This document shows positions 43,472 to 56,319 of a stretch of 64,000 bases of DNA, piece after piece. The DNA is taken from NCBI GenBank assembly GCA_009733575.1, contig ML769689.1, forward strand, positions 1 to 64,000, in the 5' to 3' direction. Both the position numbers and the translations under genes were made by a program. The notes below the pieces were generated by a model. That model saw only the letters and a list, made by a program, of their open reading frames with translations, was not told where the DNA came from and did not search any database. Source of the stretch: Gymnopus androsaceus JB14 (Eukaryota; Basidiomycota; Agaricomycetes; Agaricales; Omphalotaceae). The stretch's first letter is position 1, and the number at the start of each line of letters is the position of its first letter.

Positions 43472-46400
43472 TCATACTTCTGCAACACTTCCATGAACTG
43501 TAGTAGCTTGAGGTGCACTGCCATAGCAGCCACTCTGTGCATTGGCATTGGCTCCTTTCTCAAGCAAAAGCTTCAATATGGGCTGCTTTGCATGATCTGC
43601 AGCAGCTTGAAGGGCATTGCCAAAATAGCCACCCTGTGCATTGGGATCAGCTCCTTTATCAAGCAAAAGTCTCACTATGGACTCACTTCCAAGAGCTGCA
43701 GCAGCTTGAAGGGCATTGCCATATGGGCCACCCTGTGCATCAGTATCAGCTCCTGTATCAAGCAAAAGCTTCACTATACACTGTTTTGTATGAACTGCAG
43801 CAGCTTGAAGGGCATTGCCATAATGGCCACCCTGTGTATTGGGATCAGCTCCTTTATCAAGCAAAAGCTTCACCATGGGCTGCTCTGCATGAGCTGCAGC
43901 AGCTTGAAGGGCATTGCCATAATAACCACCCTGTGCATTGGGATCAGCTCCTTTCTCAAGCAAAAGCTTCACTATGGGTTCAATTCCATGAGCTGCAGCA
44001 CCTTGAAGAGCATTTCCATATAGACCACCCTGTGCATTGGGATCAGCTCCTTTCTCAAGCAACAACTTCACTATGGGTTCACTTTCATTATTCACAGCAA
44101 TTATAAGGTGAGAGCCATACTGTGCATTGTGATCAGCTCCATTCTCAAACAACAGCTTCACTATGGATTCACTTTTCTTTACCACAGCAGCAAGAAGGGC
44201 ATCGCCATAAAAGTCATCCTTGGTATTGGCATCAGCTCCTTTCTCAAGCAAAAGCTTCACTATGCGCTCACTTCCGTGAGCTGCAGCACCTTGAAGAGCA
44301 TTGCCATGAATTCCACCATGTGCATTGGCATCAGCTCCTTTCTCAAGCAACAACTTCACTATGGCCTCTCTTCCATGAAATGAAGCAGCTGCAAGGGGAT
44401 TGCCATAAGCACCAGCCTGTGTATTGGGATCCACTCCTTTATTAAGCAAAAGCTTCACTATGGGCTCACTTCCATGAGCAGCAGCAGCTTGAAGGGAATT
44501 TCCATAATCAACACCCTGCACATTGGCATCTTCTACCTTTTCAAGCAAAAGGTTGAATATGGGCTCACTTCCATGAGTGGCAGCAGCTCCAAGGGCATTG
44601 CCATAAACACCACCCTGTGTTTTGGGATCAGCTCCTTTCTCAAGCAAAAGCTTCACTATGGGTTCACTTCTGTGAGCTGCAGCACCTTGAAGAGCATTTC
44701 CATAAAGTCCACCCTGTGCATTGGGATCAGCTCCTTTCTCAAGTAAAAGTTTCACTATGGGTTCTCTTCCATGAGCTGCAGCAGCTTGAAGGGCATTGCC
44801 ACAGTTGCCCCCCTGGGCATTTATATCAGCACCATGGCTGACTAAATCTTCAACAATCCTTGTATGTCCATTTCTTGATGCTGCATATAGTGCTGCATCT
44901 ACATTGCCATTATGACAGGAATTGATCAATTCCCTGCTACATTTCACAAAACCTGCCCATGCAGTGTAGAAAATTGGATTTTCAATTGTCCATGCATCCC
45001 ACTTATGTGACCACCGTGCTTTCTGATGCATTTGTATCCAATTCTGAAAGTATGGCATCTCAGAATTTAAAAATTCCATTATCATATTTTGGAGAGGACT
45101 CTGATTATGTTTGTCTTCAACATACTTTGCATGTGCAGGCCAAAATTCTGCAGCATAAATGAATAATGGAAAATTATACCACTCACTCTCATTCAGCACA
45201 GATGTAAATTGCATGAGATATATGATGCACGCTTGGCCAATCTTTTCATGTGCCAACAGCTCATTAATTTTGAATAATCCAACAGTTTGAGCTAAACTCT
45301 GTTGATTAATGATAAACTCCTTCACAGATGCATGTGCCAGTTGAATGTTTGATTTCATATCAACAGAAACTAGAGTAGAATCAATGATTAGATTGATTTG
45401 AATCTCCATTTCATTGGAATTCTCAACACAGTTCCTTTCCAAATCTATTGCTAGAATATCTGTCATTTCTCTGACAGTCAGGGGCTTAAATGCATATGTA
45501 AGCCATAAGAGAACCTGATGGGCTTCTTCTTTATTTTCACTTTCCAAAGTCCATTTGATTGCCTCAATATAGGTCTCCTCTAAATCCTTAGGCAGATTCT
45601 TCAATGCTTTGCGCACTTTGCTGGATGTTCCACACCTCTTAAGTGCTCTCATTTGACAATCTAGCCATCGGAATCTGTTACCATATTAGTCTCAAAAATC
45701 ACATTGTAGAAATGTACCTGAAAACTTACTGTCCCTCTGCTTGTTCCTTCAAAGTGTTCATCACCTCAGTTCTCAGATCCCCCTTAAAGTTGCATTTTTT
45801 AATTTCTTTTTCCAAATAGGTGGTGATGTCTTGATCAATTCTGGCATCTTGACCATCCAGTGAAATTTTAAGGCATTCCTTCAAAGTGCTCCCCTTGGGA
45901 CTGTTGCGGCTTGTAAAAAGAATGGAAAGGTTGGTAGGCAGACTGTGTACCCATTCAAGAACCTCTACTGTTTCGTGACATTCATCCATGGCATCCAACA
46001 CAATATAGCCTCTGCCAATAGTCTCGAAAATTTCCATCACTGTTGTGGTTAAGTCCTTTGTGGTAGGCGGATATCCAGTGAGGCCTTGCCTAGTACAGTT
46101 ATCAAACAAATTCTTTAGTGCTGAATGAATGCTCTCCCTATTGGCGCCAACTCGGAGCAACAAAGATAGCAAGCAGCCACGCAAATCAGTCTTTCGACCT
46201 GTATTATCACGTGAATCAAAGTAATGATACCATAGATTTTCTGGGTCTGCTTTCTGGAGATCTCTAATGATCATAGTGCTATCATAAAACAATTTTGCAA
46301 TTAGTTCTGGTTTCATGCATCATTGAACTCACGATAAAATGGTTTTTCCAGAGCCAGCTTTAATAGGTTTCAGCAATAATTCATCATAGTATTTACATAC

Positions 46401-46616
46401 ATCCATACCTTTACCTTGAATCCATAATTTACCTGAGTTTTGCTTCCACTTTACATATTCAAGATGGTTTAGGATCCATTCTCCAGTACCCTCAGCTCTT
46501 TTATCATCTGCAACCTGAAAGTTTGTGGCACAATCAGGTGCATCTAGCCATTTTCGAATCTTTTCCTTTTCATCAGTTGCTGCAGAAATTGAAAAGCCAT
46601 TAATACGTGATGACAT
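43472..46616 (-). CDS. NACHT-type STAND NTPase with about 14 ankyrin repeats
   Basis: Four exons on the minus strand, 46409-46616, 46333-46357, 45730-46278 and 43472-45674, with GT-AG introns of 51, 54 and 55 nt in phase; 994 residues. Residues 1-60 carry the linker EKIRKWLDAPDCATNF and EGTGEWIL that precedes fungal NACHT domains. The Walker A motif GKAGSGKTILS is split over introns 1 and 2; Walker B is YIVLDAMDEC; the NACHT C-terminal FRWLDCQMRALKRC and LKNLPKDLEETY follow. A helical middle part leads into 14 full 33-residue ankyrin repeats plus a partial one (consensus GNALQAAA.HG..PIVKLLLEKGADPNAQ), which form the C terminus. Family role: fungal NLR-like proteins act in non-self recognition and cell death control, the repeats being the sensor. 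The usual N-terminal effector domain is missing; an in-frame TAA directly precedes the ATG, so an upstream exon would need a splice site I do not see. Confidence 0.92.
43475..44900. repeat. 99-bp tandem repeats encoding the ankyrin array
   Basis: About 14 units of 99 bp, several nearly identical (for example the units reading GGLYGNALQGAAAH at repeats 3 and 10). CpG is almost absent. The opposite strand is open over hundreds of bases because the repeat contains no stop in that frame; these antisense ORFs are not genes. Confidence 0.85.
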
Positions 46617-47052
46617 GAATTAGGATGTATAACCCACAAACAATGGTGAAAGTTCCACCATGTATGGCAAAATGGGAAGCATTCGGGAGCATGCTATCAT
46701 ACATGATCAGAGTGCTAATCTTGTAAGGTTTCGTAACGGATATTGTTTGTTACCTTCCGCTTTGATTGATCGCCAACATTTCCGAGTCTCTGGGGAGCAG
46801 CACGCAGTTATTAGTTATTATAAACGTCTAGCTTGGAATGTATCGAGTTTGATTGACTCACCGGCTAGGCTGTAAACTCATAATGGTAGAAGTGAGGTGG
46901 AAGCAACACTCAAAGCTCGCCCTTATATACAATCAATCTGGGATCCCATGATCACTTTTCAGGCCGATGACTTCGTGAATGAACTCGGATTTGGATCCAA
47001 TTGATTTGCAGTATTTGTATTCTCTACAGATCTGACTCGATATTCGCCAACG
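46617..47052. other. Upstream of the NACHT gene, nothing recognised
   Basis: The 71-codon plus-strand ORF 46660-46875 has no recognisable domain. CpG rises sharply compared with the ankyrin region. Confidence 0.35.
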
Positions 47053-47406
47053 ATGCCGTTGGCACTGCCAATCCAGAAAGTAATTCTCACTGCTTATTCC
47101 CAGCCTATTCCGAACAACCTTCCTTCCTTCGTACCCGTTCTCAATCCTATATCTATTCTATCCCATCACGGATCTACCGACGTGGCAGCCCGCCGTCTCC
47201 TTCTGCCCCATGCTCAATTTGATGCAGAATTTGAGGATGCTCAAGCTCACGAGGTTTCATACTGGGCAGGCACATCTAGGTATTCGACAGTCGCTTTAAT
47301 TTTTATTTGGATGCTGAATTTTTTATTCGTTTGATTTTGTAGTGAACCCACTGCAAAAATTCATACTCGCAACATGGACAATCACATCGAAGGTTATTCA
47401 ATATAA
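47053..47406 (+). CDS. Small two-exon hypothetical protein
   Basis: Exons 47053-47279 and 47343-47406 with a 63-nt GTATTC...TTGTAG intron encode 96 residues (MPLALPIQKVILTAYS... to HIEGYSI). No signal peptide, helix or known domain. Support is limited to the clean intron and phase. It may be the end of a longer gene. Confidence 0.35.
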
Positions 47407-49820
47407 GAGGGTATGCGGCGAATCATTTGCCTATCTATTAGTTTTACTTCACTAATAAGTATCATTACCGTTCCCCTTCTGGACAATTCTATTGAACAAC
47501 CCCTTTGGCTCGAGACAGCCCCGAATTTTTCTCCACCCCGCTTACCGAAACTTTTGAGCTGGGGCTGACAGCGGCCAGCTTCTGGCACGTCCGGCGTGAC
47601 GTGATTTGTGCGTTTTTCATCTTCTTCCGTACGCTACATGCAATTTCACACTTTTGGTTCAACTAGCTTGGACTTTGAATTGGAATACAACTCACCACAT
47701 GAACCTACCATGCCTCGTGATAATTGTCCGAGACTTCGTCCTCCTCTTTGACTCCTACTTGGACGAAAGAAGACATGATTAACGAAGGAGATAGAGAACA
47801 AGGAGGTGCAGGCTCGGGACCAAGATGAACGAGGGAGGTACAACTCACTGGGGACAACAGAAAAAAAAGCTATGAGGGACAATAAACACCGTTTTACCAA
47901 TTCGACTTGATACCAGCAAATAAAGGAAGCAGCAATCAATACTACTTCTGCAGCCCCTTCACCACGGTCGGAGCTATTTTTCTATTTTTGCAAAAACTTC
48001 TGGAAGACTTAAGGGAGAATTTACCTTTCCGGGGCGATCTCCCGCCCGGGAATTGTCAGCTATTGCGGCTGCGAAAAACTTTGGACTCCTTCGTGTTTGC
48101 TGAAGTTCTGCTTGGCCAGCATGGTTTCCTTTTCTGCTCTGGAAAAGGACAAAGCACAAAGAGCCCTTTGTTTGAATACATCGTTTCGAGCAGAAAAAGG
48201 GAATTATAGTAACCAAGAAAATGTTTGTAAAAAGCAAAGAAGTACAAGGCTTTTTGCTATCAAGATTGACATCATATTTAGACTGGAATAAGTCTTGTAA
48301 AACGTAGATTTTCCACCAAGCTTTCTCAACAAATTGCCAAAAATTGATAAATAGCCCTAACCGTGGTGCGTTCCAACATAAGTACACTGGCCCTTCCGAC
48401 TTGCTTAGAGACATCCTCTGCAGTTGTGGAGAGAATGCAGGGTGCTGAGGCAAAGTGGGTGCTGTGAGGGGTTTTGCAGATGGAGCTTGAATGTGAATGG
48501 GTACACGGATGGAAATGGCATCTCAAAAAGTGTGTGGCTAGACACTTTTAATGGAAAGTCTTGGTTCAAGTCCATGTGTTTTCAAAGTATTTTTAATCTT
48601 ATTTATATTACTAAATTTCATCACCTGATCTATTACCTCCAACTGACCCTCTTTACCTCGCTAACCTCCTAACTTTATATTTATCCTTACAACTAAAATT
48701 TACATTGGCAATGCCTGTTGCTGTTAATGGTAGCAACGGCACTACTACTGCTAGTATTGCTATTGGCTGGAGTTGTCACTTGAGCTGACCAGATATTAGT
48801 AGGATTTTTTCAATTCATACATAGTGATGAATGCTTTTTTGTACTACACCAATGTAATAATAATAAATATATGTAGATGTCACAACTAAAGCAGCCCTTC
48901 AGAGGTCTTTCTGAGGTCCAGAAGGGCTGCTAGCCAAGGCATTTCCAAGGATAGGGTTGTCTCAAGAAGCTCAGTCAAGAAATTTGATATTGAATTCCCT
49001 CATTTCAAGAAAGACTGAGAGCATGTCATACAGTAATTCGAGTTCCAGCAAGTACAGACATTATGAGGTAGAATACAGTCCTTGAATGATGAGCCAGTGA
49101 CAGCTTCACACCATCAAAGAAGTAAAAGAGTTGGTGAATTAGTGACCTTAAATGAAACACACTGATGGTCATATCCGAGTAGTTGTGTGACCTGCGTATA
49201 AACCGCGTATAAACTGTGTATAACAAATATACGGCAAAAGAAATTCCATTGGGTTGTGATTGTGTATGGTTGTGCATATCAATTACATCAATCTACCGAT
49301 CATACGCAATATGATCTGGCGGTTTTGCTGATGCAATGGCACTGTAAAGATGGGCAGTAGTTGAGTGTCGACAGCCAGCCAATAAAAAATGATGCATGCA
49401 CCTTGATCAGCATACCTTGAATAGGCAGAACTGCTTTGTTCCACTCCTCTCACTCCTCCAATGACATTTCATCCATTACCTCAACAAATCCTTCCAAATC
49501 ATCCTCATCCTCTTCCATGTTTCAAAGCTCAGCCTGGAAAGTTCATTTCCTTCAGAAATTGCAGCAAGCTCAACAGCCTCAATCTCAACAGTCAACTGAG
49601 CTGCTTTAATCTTTTTTGGTTCAAAGGGTCAGAGAATACCTTTTGTGATGAGGTTGACTGTGTGAGCAAAAAATTGAACATGGGAGTGTGAGAACCATAG
49701 AATCAAAAAAGTAGAAGTTCAAGCTCATCCATCATTGTTTTATAAGCCAATGCATTGTTGCAAGTTATAGAAATGATCATTAGTGCATGAGCTATGTTAT
49801 ATAGCAAGTGTCAGCAACTA
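47407..49820. other. No recognised gene; element end and hairpin
   Basis: 47481 GGACAATTCTATTGAACAAC is one end of a GGATAATTC-family element without a partner. The minus-strand ORF 47974-48453 (159 codons) and neighbours lack recognisable content. 48891-48932 is a hairpin (AGCAGCCCTTC/GAAGGGCTGCT). GGTTTTGCTGATG at 49320-49332 is an isolated CATCAG-family end. Confidence 0.45.
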
Positions 49821-50060
49821 CTGTATCATTTCAATTAAGTGTTCATGGGGTTTTGTGCATTACACATTGATTTCAGTTATGTACCTGTTCAATTCCCTTA
49901 TATGGAAGTGCCGGCGGAGCCGGCACACAAGAAATTACCTTAAGCTTATATGGTAAGTATTTTCGCATTTTGGGCTCTGTTATGCATTACAAAGTGGAAT
50001 TTTGTGGTGTTCATGGTCCCCCGTTACGCATTACGTGAGCACTTAATCAAAATCATACAG
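49821..50060. mobile_element. 240-bp MITE, CTGTAT ends
   Basis: Left CTGTATCATTTCAATTAAGT and inverted right CTGTATGATTTTGATTAAGT; TA at 49819-49820 and 50061-50062. Subterminal GTAATGCGTAAC words match the ends of the pogo-like element at 57439-62059, so it is probably a deletion derivative of that family. Confidence 0.85.
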
Positions 50061-50460
50061 TAGCTCCTCACAGCATGAGGTACCAGGTGTCACGACTTCA
50101 GACTTAGGCAAAAGCAAGAACAATGAGGAAAAGAGAACAAGAATGAATTGAGGACTAGGAGATATTGACGAGATTGAAGCTAAGGACTAAGCTACAACTG
50201 CAACTACTATATATACTAAGGTACAAACCCTAAAGCCCATAGCCCTATACCCTGTACATACTGTAACAATGCATGAAACTATGAAGTACAAAAGTATTGA
50301 CATCTGTAAGTAATAAGTGATTGTACATATGTATCCAGTACCAAATGCTGCATCCTAGCATGAGGTGTGATCAAAGTGATCAAAGGATGATCAGATGATC
50401 AAGGCCTATGATCAAGGATCAAACAATCATACAAGATCATACATGTGTCAATGAACTATA

Positions 50461-51358
50461 AATGGAGGTGGGCATATATGCTAACGGGCGCCTAACTTAA
50501 TAAGCAGCACAGCATTTGGCACCCTCTAAGAAAATGTCCCCGCTTTTGAGCGTAGTTTATCCCCACTTAACATAGACATTTTCATTTTTTTTTTGTGGGA
50601 TTGAGAAGAACCTACATACACATCTATTGGCAGGTGCATTTATTCAAATTTGCCCTCTGGGCCAAAATACAGAAGTAGGTACTCAAGCGAGAAAAGCACC
50701 TCCCAATAGATGCACATGACCCAGATATATCCATTTTTGTATCAAAAATGCCCCAAAGTAGCCGAAAAGGGTATAATAAATAAGAATTATTGTGGTGGGC
50801 ATTAAGCCTAGACGCTTGTTAAAGTTGTTACGAGAATGTGGGCAGAAGTAAATAATAGTAGTAAAACTCCGTTTCTTCTGCATCGTACACCAAATCCACT
50901 CAGCATCAGACTCTGAAAAGCCTGCAGCTAGTAAAGATAGATCCTTTATTGAATGTGCTGTGATTAGTGCATTGGATACCACTTTCAAGCTGTATATGGA
51001 AAAATTGCAGGAATTGGGGCAGGAATGGCCTCAGTCGCTTGAGGAGAACATTGTGGAGAGTGTTGGCATTCAGATTGTTGAAGAAGCACAGGATTGAAAC
51101 AAGATGGAAGTAGAATAATCAGTTTTCGGGCATGTATTCACTTCTTTATCATTTATTCATACTTTGTTTTCACTCTCAAACTTTCAAAAAAGCAATTAGT
51201 ATGTTGCTATTGGTATAGTACAGTGAACCGTCTATGCCAGAATGATTTCGACACGACAAAATCCATCTCCATGTCTCCAGACTTGATTGGACAAGTCTGA
51301 AGGTGGCAGTGCCAATTAGTAAGTTAGGTGCCTGTTAGCGTATATGCCCACCTCCACT
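50461..51358. mobile_element. 898-bp non-autonomous TIR element
   Basis: Left AATGGAGGTGGGCATATATG and inverted right AGTGGAGGTGGGCATATACG, inverted for about 45 bp. ATA at 50458-50460 and 51359-51361 fits a 3-bp (or TA) target duplication. The 101-codon minus ORF inside (50683-50988) is not a recognisable transposase. Confidence 0.8.
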
Positions 51359-51423
51359 ATAAAGAATGAAACATAAGTAAACAACACAGCCACGTGCCTA
51401 AACAAGCATGCGCTGATACGCTG

Positions 51424-52141
51424 ATTTTTCGGCTAAGGCTAGGACTGCGCAGAACCAATAATCCTAGGTTCTGTTAGTAACAAAACATGGTCAATAAGAG
51501 AACTATAGTGAGCCCGAGCTGATAGTTAAAATCTACCAAGGACCTATTCTACCCAAGAGGTTGCAGAGTAACGGTACACGCAATGGTACCATACTTAACT
51601 TTGTGAATGCGCCTCGATTAAAGTCCTATGCGCGGTATGGTGTAGCAAGGCAAGCTTGCTGGATAACAAGTTGCTGACCAAGGCAGATAAACGAGCCCAC
51701 ATACCAGTTATACTAGGCTAGGTCATCGAAGGATATACCTAAGGATCGAAGTCTTAATGAGGCATTGCTTCCGCGATCAGCTCACCGAGGAGTCTAAACA
51801 ACACTCAAGTTTATTAAACGAAGCAAGGTGGACCGAGATGAGGAAGTACCCTAACAGGTGCCCTCAAAGTTGACGCTCGCTGGAAAGCACCCAGGCAGAT
51901 AGCCGCGGCAGTCCAACGCGGCCACATGACCCACTTGCTGTAGCTACTTCTAGAGCACGGAAGGACCAAGGAGTGTTTCTATCCGAGCCTCAGTGTTTTA
52001 CCGAGATCCATATGCTACCAGGCATCTAGACTCGAGACCGCGCGGAACTAGGGATAATAACCAGTCTCCCATTGGCAAGGAAAAACATAGAAATACTTCC
52101 GAGGGCTGTTCTGCTAAAGGAACTGGCGAGCCTTGTAAAAA
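51424..52141. repeat. Dispersed repeat, uninterrupted CpG-rich copy
   Basis: Sister of 1770-2795. It provides the empty target site for the MITE at 1851-2136 and keeps many CpG sites lost in the sister. Confidence 0.8.
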
Positions 52142-53083
52142 GGCTATGGCAATTATCCAGGTTTTGCTGATGTTGGTCCCATCTGGTTGCTTCTATGTAC
52201 AAGTAGTGATGATACTCATGCAAGGACAATGATTCAGAGACATCCAACAGTCAATAGTAATGATCCTGGATCATGTAGGCTATTCATTGATGCTTCAAAT
52301 CTCTAGAGACAGTTTCCTTGCTCAGGAAATATCAATCAGGTAGCTCTTCTTGTTGCAACCATCTGTAACAATGGTTCTGAACAACATGGAATGGTCTTGC
52401 CAACTCAGAAACCCAACAAGCTGTTACAATGCTGATTGATGGCAAGTTACTCAATATTCTCATGAGATCTATCATTGACTTACTGAATAGATTTATTTGA
52501 GGGTGGCTGTGTTGAGAATGATTGTGCTCATCCCTTCACAGTCTGTAAGGCAGCATTAAGTTTGTTCTGACTTTTTTTCCTGAACTGCTTAATGGCTGAG
52601 TGCACCTTGTTAAGGCTGTTGGACTCCTGAATGGCTTTGACAGCCTTATCACCCCAACAAATTTTTGCATGATGAGTCAACAGTCCTGATAAAGGGTAAG
52701 AATTTTCAATAGAGTGAGTGACAAGATGGATACTGATCTGTCAAACCTGCATCAGTAGTCTTTAATCTTTGCTTACACTTTGTGTGATGTAGAAAGCAAA
52801 AATAGACAAGGTACTCAGCTGTACCATTGTTTGCAAACTTAATTTCAGGGCTCTGTGTCAAAGAAGGCATAGGGCCTTGTGCTTTTTCAGTCAAATTTCT
52901 GTTACGGTCAAGAGGTGTGCAAAAATTCTAAATTATATATCACCTTGTATTTTGGTCTTGAGCTTGATGGACCCCTCCCTCCCCTCCTGCACCTTATAGG
53001 GAAGAAGGTTCCCACAATTACATAAGCAAATCCCCAGGGACATTGCCCCAATTGATCACATAGATGCTGTTGAGATAAGCCTC
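52142..53083. other. CATCAG-family end, otherwise nothing recognised
   Basis: CCAGGTTTTGCTGATG at 52159-52174 marks a truncated element directly abutting the broken end of the dispersed repeat. The rest is AT-rich with a short minus ORF 52706-52894 of unknown content. Confidence 0.45.
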
Positions 53084-54737
53084 CATCACCAAAACCGGCA
53101 CTGTGTAAAGGCTGTAATATTACACCCTTTACGTGCCATCATACATGTCGGGGCCCATAGAAAGAAAAGTGGGACCGCATATTTTTATTAGCCATTTATG
53201 CATAATTTATACCTCCTCATGCGATGCATGGCAGGCTCTTCCATATGCTTCCATACATGTTTATACCATGTCAATAAACCAATTTACACAACATTATACA
53301 TATTTTATACACCTTTCATGTCATTTTTATACGCATTCAATACACTGGCTACATTGGAATGACTACTATCACTGCCACTACATATACAAAAAACAGTAGC
53401 ACTGGTCGTAGCAACAACGACTCCAAGTCCACTGACACCAACTTTGATGAACGGCACCGCTGGCAGTCTGCAAGACAATTAATACAAAAATTGTTAGATG
53501 GCACAAAAGCCTGAGTAGTACTGAGTAGTACTAGTGCGACTCACCAAATGAATTGCATACTAGTAATATTATATTCTACTAGTATGTGCACCAGTGCTCA
53601 AAGAGAATCAGTGAAAGTCATTGCAAATGAGACAAACATCAAAGACATACCTCAATGATCATCATCATTGGATATAATGGTATCATTTTCACTTGCCTCT
53701 ACCTTCTCAACGCCGCTTTCCAAAGACTCTACCGCTGTACTTGGCCCAGAACCACTTTGAAGTTCCCTCAATATCTTCTTCAAATGCCGGTCCTGCTCCT
53801 GCAGTAGGAATGTCAGGAAGGAGCGCCGCACTGGCCTCGAAAATGCGTGCTGTCAGCAGTATTCCTGGGACAACACTTTTTTGCCTGTGGGTCCTGAGCT
53901 TTGTAAGATTCCAGAGAGTGTTGACCAGTACTCCATACTGTGAGAGCACACATGACCTGGGTAAAACCAGCGTCAGAATATAAAGGTCAATAAGCTGATA
54001 GACGTACTGCAGCAGCTGCAAGAGCTAATGCACCCGTAGGCTTGTTTCCATTAGTTTCCTCCGCACTGAGGGCCCAAGTGAGATGAAAAGCGAATGTGCA
54101 CATGAGGAGTTCGCCTCAAAAGGCACCTTGGCTCTGTGCATGCTATATAGATATAATTAGAAGCACAGAAATGAAACTGTAGAAGAAGTGAGGGGCAACC
54201 TTGAACAAGATTTTCAAAGGCTTACCGTTACCAAATGGCAAAGATAGTAGGTCCTGGAAGCAATATGAATACCAACCAGAATGAGGATAAGAGGGCACAG
54301 CGATGAAAAAAATGATGATGAGCGCCTGAGATTTTCATTGCACGTGCAACTATATAGCCGCGAAGCTCAAACTCGGAGATTGAATTGACTTCACAAGTAT
54401 TTTTTGTGTCACCTCCGAGTCCTTCTCCCCGGACTCATCTAGTTAAACATACAATAATCAAATCCCGATTACTACTACCTTGCAAAATATTCTGGACTTG
54501 TTTATGAGGTAAATGTGAAATGTGGATCAGAGCTCTGCCGCTACATTGGAATTATTGTATAAAACAGGTATAAAACAGGTATAAAATTATATAAATCTCC
54601 GCATGGAGGCTGTATGGGGAATATACATCTGGTATGAGGAAAATGAAATAAATGGTGGTGTGATGCAGTGTGAGGCGGTATAACATTCACAGCATTTATG
54701 TCATCATACCATTTACACAGCACTGGTTTTGCTGATG
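53084..54737. mobile_element. 1,654-bp CATCAG-family element with internal ORF remnants
   Basis: Left CATCACCAAAACCGGCACTG and inverted right CATCAGCAAAACCAGTGCTG, continuing TGTAAA; TC at 53082-53083 and 54738-54739 is the 2-bp target duplication. The interior holds a plus-strand start reading MTTITATTYTKNSSTGRSNN and, on the minus strand around 54000-54080, NGNKPTGALALAAAAV, which resembles a motif of an uncharacterised domain common in Agaricomycete element-encoded proteins. No transposase. Probably a non-autonomous carrier of a host or element gene piece. Confidence 0.75.
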
Positions 54738-56319
54738 TCAGAGCCTTGAAGCAGACAAGACAATGTATTCCAGTTGTCCTCTACATGGCAGTCGGAAGAG
54801 AGGGTAAATGGATGCAGTTGCATCCGTGAGTACAGCTTATACACAGGTAAATAGGGGTTAATAAAAAATGGATGAGCTTCCGAGCTCGGCAACCAAAAAT
54901 AAATCCAACAGATGCCATCTGCTTTGCTATACTCCTGGTCTATCCCCCTCTTCCCTGCTGTCAAACTTCTAGGACATTGAATTAAATATCACAGAAGTAA
55001 CTACTTCTTTTTGAGCAATCTCTGTTGCTTAACACTGCCTCTAATTATTACAAAACCAGTTATATTTTGGGATTTTGTATAAACATATTCATTTTAGATG
55101 ATGTTACTGAAGTGGAAATGTTTATTTGTTTGTATAATCCAAGCATTCTAGAAAATATCTCATAGGAGCAACACAGGAGGTCAGAGAATCATAGGCAAAC
55201 TATCCTGTGCCTGCCAAATGTGCAAAAAATGCATAAAACATGTAAAAGTATTGATTCCAAGCCATATTGCTGCAATAAATTAAGTTCAGAGATCTTAGTC
55301 TTAAGGCCTCTTGACCCCCCCCCCATCCCAACCCTATATGGGCGCTTAAATTCCCGCACACCTCTTGGTTATGGTATTAGCACTATTTACCTGTATTATT
55401 TCATTTCTTACTGATTTCAAATCAGTAACATCTGTGATATCTTCCTTTGATGGAGTAGTCTCTTTATCATCAGCATTGACATGGATGGGCAACAGTGGAT
55501 CTGCATCCAAGGGGTATGCAGATTTCAAATTTTATATATATCATGCTGGTTCTCGACCTTAAGCCTTCAAAGACCCCCCTCTCCTCCCCTCACCTTCCTA
55601 AAGAAGAAAGTAGTTCTCATAGTCACAAGGCCTTTTGTGAGGGATGTTTCCGGCATTCACTGTGCCAAACTCTCACTTTCCTCCTCATGTCTCTTAGTCT
55701 CTTCTCAAGATTCATATTTTGATAAAGTATAATAAATTAAGTTTACTGTTCTTTTGTAATCTCCACTGGTTATTTGCACCTCTTCTTCCAGTAGCAATTT
55801 TTCGGCACTCTTCATCACAGAAAACATCAGTTGTGGGCATATCTAGAGAGCCTTGATGAGATCAATGATGATATGGCAAGCTTAGACACTGATTTCAGAG
55901 GAGAAATACCTCAACTTACCTTTCAATCACATCAAAGACTTGAACACACAATAAAAGCATCAATGTTCCTAGGTAATTTATATGAATAATTGGTTCATTG
56001 AGCTTCCAATGTGTCAAGAGCTTGCTTACACTGATGTTTTAGATGAGAACGACTACTATCAGTGATTCAGTGGTTTCTGAAGGAAGTCAATAGTCTGAAA
56101 TGAATCTGTTAGTTACAAAATCATGCAAAAATGTGATTCCAGCCAGAAACACCACAGAAAGTAACAAAAGTATTTAACCTTAAGGCTGTCTCAACCCCCT
56201 CCCCTCCCCCATGATATGGCGCTTAAATTTCTGCATACCCCTTGTCTGTATCAGTTGATGCCCTGGTTAGGGCATTTGAACTTGCATCAGCATTGTTGTC
56301 ATTGTCTGTTTATGTGTAA
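54738..56319. other. No recognised gene; pair of short dispersed repeats
   Basis: 55250-55370 and 56160-56250 share GGCGCTTAAATT.C.GCA preceded by a C-rich tract; a third partial C-rich copy lies at about 55560. ORFs 55346-55732 on both strands lack recognisable content. Confidence 0.4.

Noticed and set aside
43493..44841. Long plus-strand ORFs across the ankyrin region
   Set aside because: They are antisense shadows of the 99-bp repeats; the minus strand carries the spliced, domain-bearing gene.
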